In this document: positions 20,001-24,759 of the stretch, one piece after another
Numbering within the stretch: position 1 is the first letter of the stretch
Layout of the letters: the number at the start of each line of letters is the position of its first letter
DNA from: Reclinomonas americana ATCC 50394
Lineage: Eukaryota; Jakobida; Jakobea; Jakobida
Length of the DNA stretch: 24,759 nucleotides
Direction: 5' to 3'
Assembly (NCBI GenBank): GCA_048213135.1
Contig: PS015504.1
Location: forward strand, 30,867 to 55,625
The notes under the pieces: model-generated
Told to the model about the DNA's origin: nothing
The model's input: only the letters and a program-made list of their open reading frames with translations
Database searches by the model: none
Position numbers and translations under genes: made by a program

Positions 20001-21168
20001 CACTGAAGACGCACATCCACTTGTACCGCAAGGCGCACGATGGCGACGATGCTCCTGGTGAGGCAGCGATGAGAAGTTGATCGTGTCGTCCGTGCACTCA
20101 TGTGAGTGGCAGAGGCCGGTGGTCATGGTGATGCGGAGTGGCCTACTTGGGCGGCTGTGGTCATCCTGCTCGTCTCCACGCTGTTGTATGCGGCAATTGC
20201 AGAGGTCTGTGTTGTGTGCCACTGCTTTTGTTCGCGATGGATGGACTCTCACCTATTCGAGCTGTGCGCAGGCCATGGTGCACGCCATGGAGCCGGCGTT
20301 GCATGCCATGGGACTGCCAGAGGTGCCGTATAACGTCTCCTGCGCACACAGCCGAGCTGTTGAACAGTGCTGATACTGCATGCTGCAGGATTTCGCTGGA
20401 CTGACGCTAATTGCGCTGGTGCCCAACATTGCCGAGATTGTCAATGCGTGTCAGTTTGCGGTGCAAGACAACATTACGCTGGGGCTCGAAATCGGCAACA
20501 TTGCTGCCATTCAGGTGGGGTGTCGACGGCGACGCTCGTGAGCGTGTTTTCGCGCTGACTCTCGTTTTGCGGTCCCGCTGCAGATCTGCCTCATTCAGAT
20601 GCCAGTGCTCGTGCTCACCTCGTACATCATGTACGGAACGTTGCGTGCGAAGCCGACTGCGGTACGCCACGATCTGCTTGTCTGCGTATCAATTCAACGT
20701 GTTCTTCGGTGCACTCTGCAGGGAGGTGGACAAGAGCTTCCTGCTCATCTTCCAGACGCAAGACCTGCTCTGTGTCATTGGCGTGGTAATTATCGTCAAC
20801 GTTGCGTGTGTGCCCGCTTGCTTCCCACCCCTCCATCTCTCTTTTGGCAAACCATCCACTTCGTGACAGTATCTGTTTATCGACGGGCGCTCGAATTACT
20901 TTACCGGCAGCGCACTGGTGACCTGCATGTTCCACATCGCTTCGATTTGCGTCGTGAATTGTTTGCTCACAGTTGTGTGCCTCGCAGGTCCTGGTGTATA
21001 TTCTCATTCTCGGCAGGTGCGTCTCGTGTGCATGCATTCATTGATCTTCAATGCAGCTGACGCTTTGAGCGCAGTTATTGGTTTGTCTTTTCCGGATCGG
21101 ACGACGTCGAGGTGCACAGCGCACGTGCCGCAACGTCTATAGGGCCCCGGCTCGTACATGTTCATTAG
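17077..21168 (+). CDS. Vnx1-type vacuolar cation/proton exchanger with YccF domain (type III CAX)
   Basis: Exchanges Ca2+ or monovalent cations for protons, most likely on the vacuolar membrane. Twenty-two exons sum to 2574 nt (857 residues) with all phases consistent; fungal Vnx1 is of similar size (about 900). The N-terminal ~200 residues are disordered, with poly-Ala, Ser/Arg and an Asp8 run. A YccF (DUF307) segment at ~235-305 reads [20 protein letters not shown] and ends [17 protein letters not shown] membrane block [20 protein letters not shown] follows. The first exchanger repeat has [10 protein letters not shown], then [20 protein letters not shown] and VELALYIF (~475-510). A mid-loop has [17 protein letters not shown] (~650). 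The second repeat has [20 protein letters not shown] and [16 protein letters not shown] (~715-756). The acidic Glu residues of both repeats are kept. Exon 17983-18006 is 24 nt. Six donors, at 17114, 17904, 18641, 18861, 20640 and 20801, are GTTGCGT, and a seventh at 19038 is GTTGCGG. Confidence 0.93.
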
Positions 21169-21272
21169 ACAGCTGGTGGAAGCGACGAGGGGCAGAGAGA
21201 AAACAACAAAATGTATGGCAATATGATGGACAAACACTTGTCCCGCTCAACACCACGCATCCGTCAGTGGCG

Positions 21273-22959
21273 ATGTCGGTGGCGCGCGTGTACAAGGACG
21301 CGTGCATCTCTCGCGGCAGAGAGTACTGGGACTACGATGCCCTGGAGATCCAGTGGGGGTGTGTCGTGTGTGTGTGTGACGGTTGTTTTTTGTGTGTTTG
21401 TGCCATTTCGGTCACGCACACACACTTACACTCTGTGAGCACACGAATGCCACACCGTGTTGGCATGTGCTCTCTCTCCCTACGTCCTCTATTGAGCTGC
21501 CTTTTGCGCCTCTTTGTGTCTCTGTGCTGTGTGTGTGTTTGTGTGTTTGTGTGGGCGGGTGTTGTACATCACTTGCTCACGCGCACTCCACTCACTGGCC
21601 TCCACGCTGCGCGCAGTGAACAAGACGACTACGAAGTGATCAGGAAGGTCGGTCGTGGAAAGTACAGCGAAGTGTTCGAGGGCGTCAAGTTGAGTCACCG
21701 TACTCACACTCACTCACTTACACTCGCAAGTGCTGCGCTGACCGTCTGTCTCTCTCTTTTGTGTGTGTACGTGCGTGCGTCTGTGTGTGTGTGATGCACG
21801 ATGCAATGCAGTGTTCTGAATGGAGAGAAGTGCATCATCAAGATCCTGAAGGTCAGTGTTTCTTCACTCTCTCTCGCTCTTTCCCTCCTGAACCTCACAC
21901 ATGCGCTCTGTGTTATGCCATCACGCAGCCGGTGAAGAAGAAGAAGATCAAGCGTGAGATCAAGATCCTGCAAAACATTTGTGGCGGCACCAACGTCATT
22001 TCGCTTCTCGATGTGACGCGCGACTCGGGCTCGAAGACACCGGCGCTCATCTTTGAGTACATTAACAACACCGACTTCCGGCTGCTGTACCCGACGCTCT
22101 CCGATCGCGACATTCGGTTCTACATTTACGAGCTGCTGAAGGTGTGTGTCTACAGCGCGCCATTTCTGCTTGCGTATTTCTGCTCCCTGTCGCTGACTGT
22201 GCCAAAGGCGCTCGACTTTTGCCACTCGATGGGAATCATGCACCGCGATGTGAAACCGCACAACGTCATGATTGACCACTCGGCACGCAAGCTGCGGCTG
22301 ATTGATTGGGGTCTCGCCGAGTTTTACCACCCAGGGCAGGAGTACAATGTGCGTGTGGCCTCGCGCTACTTCAAGGGACCCGAGCTGCTGGTGGACCTGC
22401 GCGAGTACGACTACTCGTTGGACTTGTGGAGCCTTGGCTGCATGTTTGCCGGCATGATCTTCCGCAAGGAGCCGTTCTTCCACGGACGCGACAACTACGA
22501 CCAGCTGGTGAAGATTGCCAAGGTGCTGGGCACGGAGGACTTGTTTGCGTACCTGTCCAAGTACGATCTCGAACTGCACCCGCACTACCGCGGCAAGATC
22601 GAGAACTTCCCGCGGAAGAAGTGGAAGGTGAGAAAGAGAGAGAGGCTGGCGCAGAAGGAGTTGTGTGTGATGCACGTGACTGACTCATGATTGTCTTGCA
22701 CACACAGGAATTCATCACCGCCGAGAACAGACACTTGGCCACGGACGACGCCATTGATTTCCTCGACAAGCTGTTGCGATACGATCACCAGGAGCGACTG
22801 ACGGCCGCTGAGGTGCGTACGCGTCGAGTTTTGTCGAGTCGAGCGGTTGTTGGAACTCACACACGTCCCGCACAGGCCATGCAACACCCCTACTTCTACC
22901 CAATCGTCATGGCCATGGACAGTGATGCAACGACAGGCCACTCGTCGGGTTCAGCATGA
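21273..22959 (+). CDS. CSNK2A (CK2 alpha): Casein kinase 2 catalytic subunit alpha
   Basis: Constitutively active acidophilic Ser/Thr kinase of nucleus and cytosol, partner of CK2 beta. Exons: 21273-21358, 21617-21688, 21812-21851, 21929-22141, 22208-22627, 22708-22812 and 22876-22959. They sum to 1020 nt, i.e. 339 residues, the normal length for non-animal CK2 alpha. The N-terminal segment [17 protein letters not shown] that locks the activation loop is present. Also visible are the Gly loop VGRGKYSEV (~40-48), catalytic Lys63 in CIIKILK, the basic cluster [22 protein letters not shown] with Asp151, and the CK2-specific DWG (170-172) in place of DFG. The C-terminal [20 protein letters not shown] is also typical. 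The intron 22142-22207 is multiple-of-three, stop-free and ends AAG (see findings). The ATG at 21273 gives the family-length N-terminus. The long GT/CA-rich intron 21359-21616 holds nothing else I can see. The gene starts 104 bp after the exchanger stop. Confidence 0.97.
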
Positions 22960-23170
22960 TGACGATGCTGAGTGTGCTCCAACGGTTAGCCCGTGGTTGA
23001 AAAAAAGGGAGAGGGAATAGTGGTTGACGAACAGGAGTGGAGAGAGAAAGCGAAAGATTGTGTGATGTGGCGGCTTCTAGTCGCTGGTGTGTGCATTCAC
23101 TGGGTGATGGGAGAGGTAAGATTGCTACCCAGCCGCACGTGCAGGAGGCGACATGCGGGGTGGGTGGTTT

Positions 23171-23780
23171 TCAAAGAGCGTAGAAACCGCTGCCGGGCTC
23201 GTAAGTTCCCCACGTTGCGCCCATCCACACCATGGAGAGACCTGCCAGCACCGCGAACGAGTAAGAGTGCATGCATGAGAAAGAGGGAGAGAGTGGGGAG
23301 AGAGACGACCAACCAGCAATGATGAACGGCATGATGGCGCGCTTCAGCGGCACCGTCTTGAACACAAAGTACTCGATCGCGAAATGCAGACCCGCCACAG
23401 CGTACGTGGCAAACGCCGCCGCGTAGATGGCCGTGCTTCCGCCCAGATCGGCGGCCGCCAACAGGCGCACGGCACTCGTCGCCAGCGTCCATGTGGCAAA
23501 TGTGCGCTCAAACAGCTCCGATGCCTCTGCAGTGATCGCAACAACAGAGCGTGAGCGTGTGTGCGCGAGGGGGGAAGAGAGACTAGAGCTCAACTGGGCT
23601 GGCTGCCCGAGTACATGGTCTTGGCGAGGTACCCGGGGCGGAAGAAGCCGCTGACGGTGGAGAAGAGGCCGGCGACCGCCGTGAATGCAATCCACCCTGC
23701 GATGTGCACACAGTGAGTGCACGCACACACGCAAGAGAGAGAAGGAAGAGACACTGAACGCAACAGGCAAGGAGCGTCAT
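23171..23780 (-). CDS. ERG28: ERG28-like sterol biosynthesis scaffold
   Basis: Small ER membrane protein that tethers the C-4 demethylation enzymes in sterol synthesis. Exons: 23780-23765, 23696-23595, 23526-23314 and 23241-23171. They sum to 402 nt, i.e. 133 residues, against about 140-148 in human and yeast. After MTLLAWWIAFTAVAGLFSTV come MYSGSQPKASELFERTFATW and TLATSAVRLLAA, which match the family's tyrosine/glycine/proline loop and its RTFxxWTLxSSxIR core. Then come AVAGLHFAIEYFVFKTVPLK and the last helix PFIIAGLSMVWMGATW. Four hydrophobic segments are visible. The first exon is only 16 nt; its GTTGCG donor at 23764 is the one that joins in phase to TGG-ATT-GCA. The gene is convergent with CK2 (211 bp) and head-to-head with the deaminase. 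Sterol synthesis by the organism is implied but no other pathway enzyme is in view. Confidence 0.9.
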
Positions 23781-23838
23781 CGATGCGAGAGAGTGTGAGA
23801 AGTGAGCGAAAAAACGCAATCGCAATTTCGCTTCGTGC
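23781..23838. promoter_or_regulatory. Compact shared promoter/5' UTR between ERG28 and the deaminase
   Basis: Only 58 bp separate two divergent start codons. Both 5' UTRs and promoters must overlap here or run into the neighbouring gene. I see no TATA-like box. The presence of a true bidirectional promoter is inferred from geometry. Confidence 0.5.
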
Positions 23839-24510
<672 letters not shown>

Positions 24511-24701
24511 CAACCCTCCCTCGACCCACCATCGGTTCACCAGCACCATCCGATTTACACACACAGCGAGAACAAAAAACGATACCAACGAGCAGGACGG
24601 TAGGCAGCGACAGGAGAGGAGAGAAGAGAGAATGAGAAAGCAAACAGCAAAGAACCCAGCCGGCCCAACAAGGCCAGCAGCAGCAGCAGCAACAGTACAG
24701 A

Positions 24702-24707
24702 AATAAA
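24702..24707 (+). promoter_or_regulatory. Candidate polyadenylation signal AATAAA
   Basis: AATAAA lies 192 bp after the deaminase stop, following an A-rich, purine-rich stretch with a short (CAG)n run. The rest of the flank to the window end shows no gene. Confidence 0.45.
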
Positions 24708-24759
24708 AGAAAACACACAGCTGTCATCGTTCGACCAACATCAAAAAGGCCCGAGGTGT

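Overview
The window is nuclear DNA of an intron-dense, compact eukaryotic genome, most likely a free-living or parasitic protist. I cannot name the lineage from the sequence. The evidence is eleven protein genes split by about 90 short introns (mostly 50-80 nt). The introns have GT..AG ends, CTGAC/CTAAC-like branch motifs and C/T-rich tails, and the genes lie only 58-840 bp apart. (CA)n, (TC)n and (GT)n microsatellites are common and sit almost only in introns and spacers. There are two assembly gaps (35 N and 419 N). I rebuilt the exons by hand from family alignments recalled from knowledge. For the best genes (PARG, VNX1, CK2, ERG28, TadA, LITAF, stomatin) every junction closes in phase.

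Layout, left to right: (1) a stomatin/SPFH gene (+), lacking its first exon at the window edge; (2) convergent to it, a DUF445 membrane protein gene (-), with one 1.27-kb intron that carries a ~175-bp degenerate tandem repeat; (3) a 15-exon poly(ADP-ribose) glycohydrolase gene (-); (4) divergent from it across ~840 bp, a multi-EF-hand protein gene (+); (5) a triose-phosphate/nucleotide-sugar transporter family gene (+) interrupted by a gap; (6) a LITAF-domain gene (+) with a 10-nt micro-exon; (7) an unfamiliar gene (+) whose C-terminus has a PD-(D/E)XK nuclease-like signature, also gapped; (8) a 22-exon Vnx1-type vacuolar cation/H+ exchanger with a YccF domain (+); (9) casein kinase 2 alpha (+); (10) ERG28 (-), convergent with CK2; (11) a TadA-type tRNA adenosine deaminase (+), head-to-head with ERG28 with only 58 bp between the start codons.

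The genes do not form one pathway. They are housekeeping functions: membrane scaffolding, ADP-ribose turnover, vesicle/endosome proteins, sugar or phosphate transport, vacuolar ion exchange, kinase signalling, sterol synthesis and tRNA editing. I see no virus, transposon or operon-like logic.

The most unusual signal is in the splicing code. About 24 of the ~89 visible 5' splice sites begin GTTGCG, usually GTTGCGT, instead of a GTRAGT-like site. They occur in seven of the eleven genes and on both strands, each at an exon end fixed by protein homology and reading phase. Other oddities are micro-exons of 10-24 nt, a candidate 28-nt intron (or a one-base frameshift) in the DUF445 gene, a stop-free 66-nt intron with an AAG acceptor inside CK2 alpha, and E2F-like and ACGT-repeat palindromes between PARG and the EF-hand gene.
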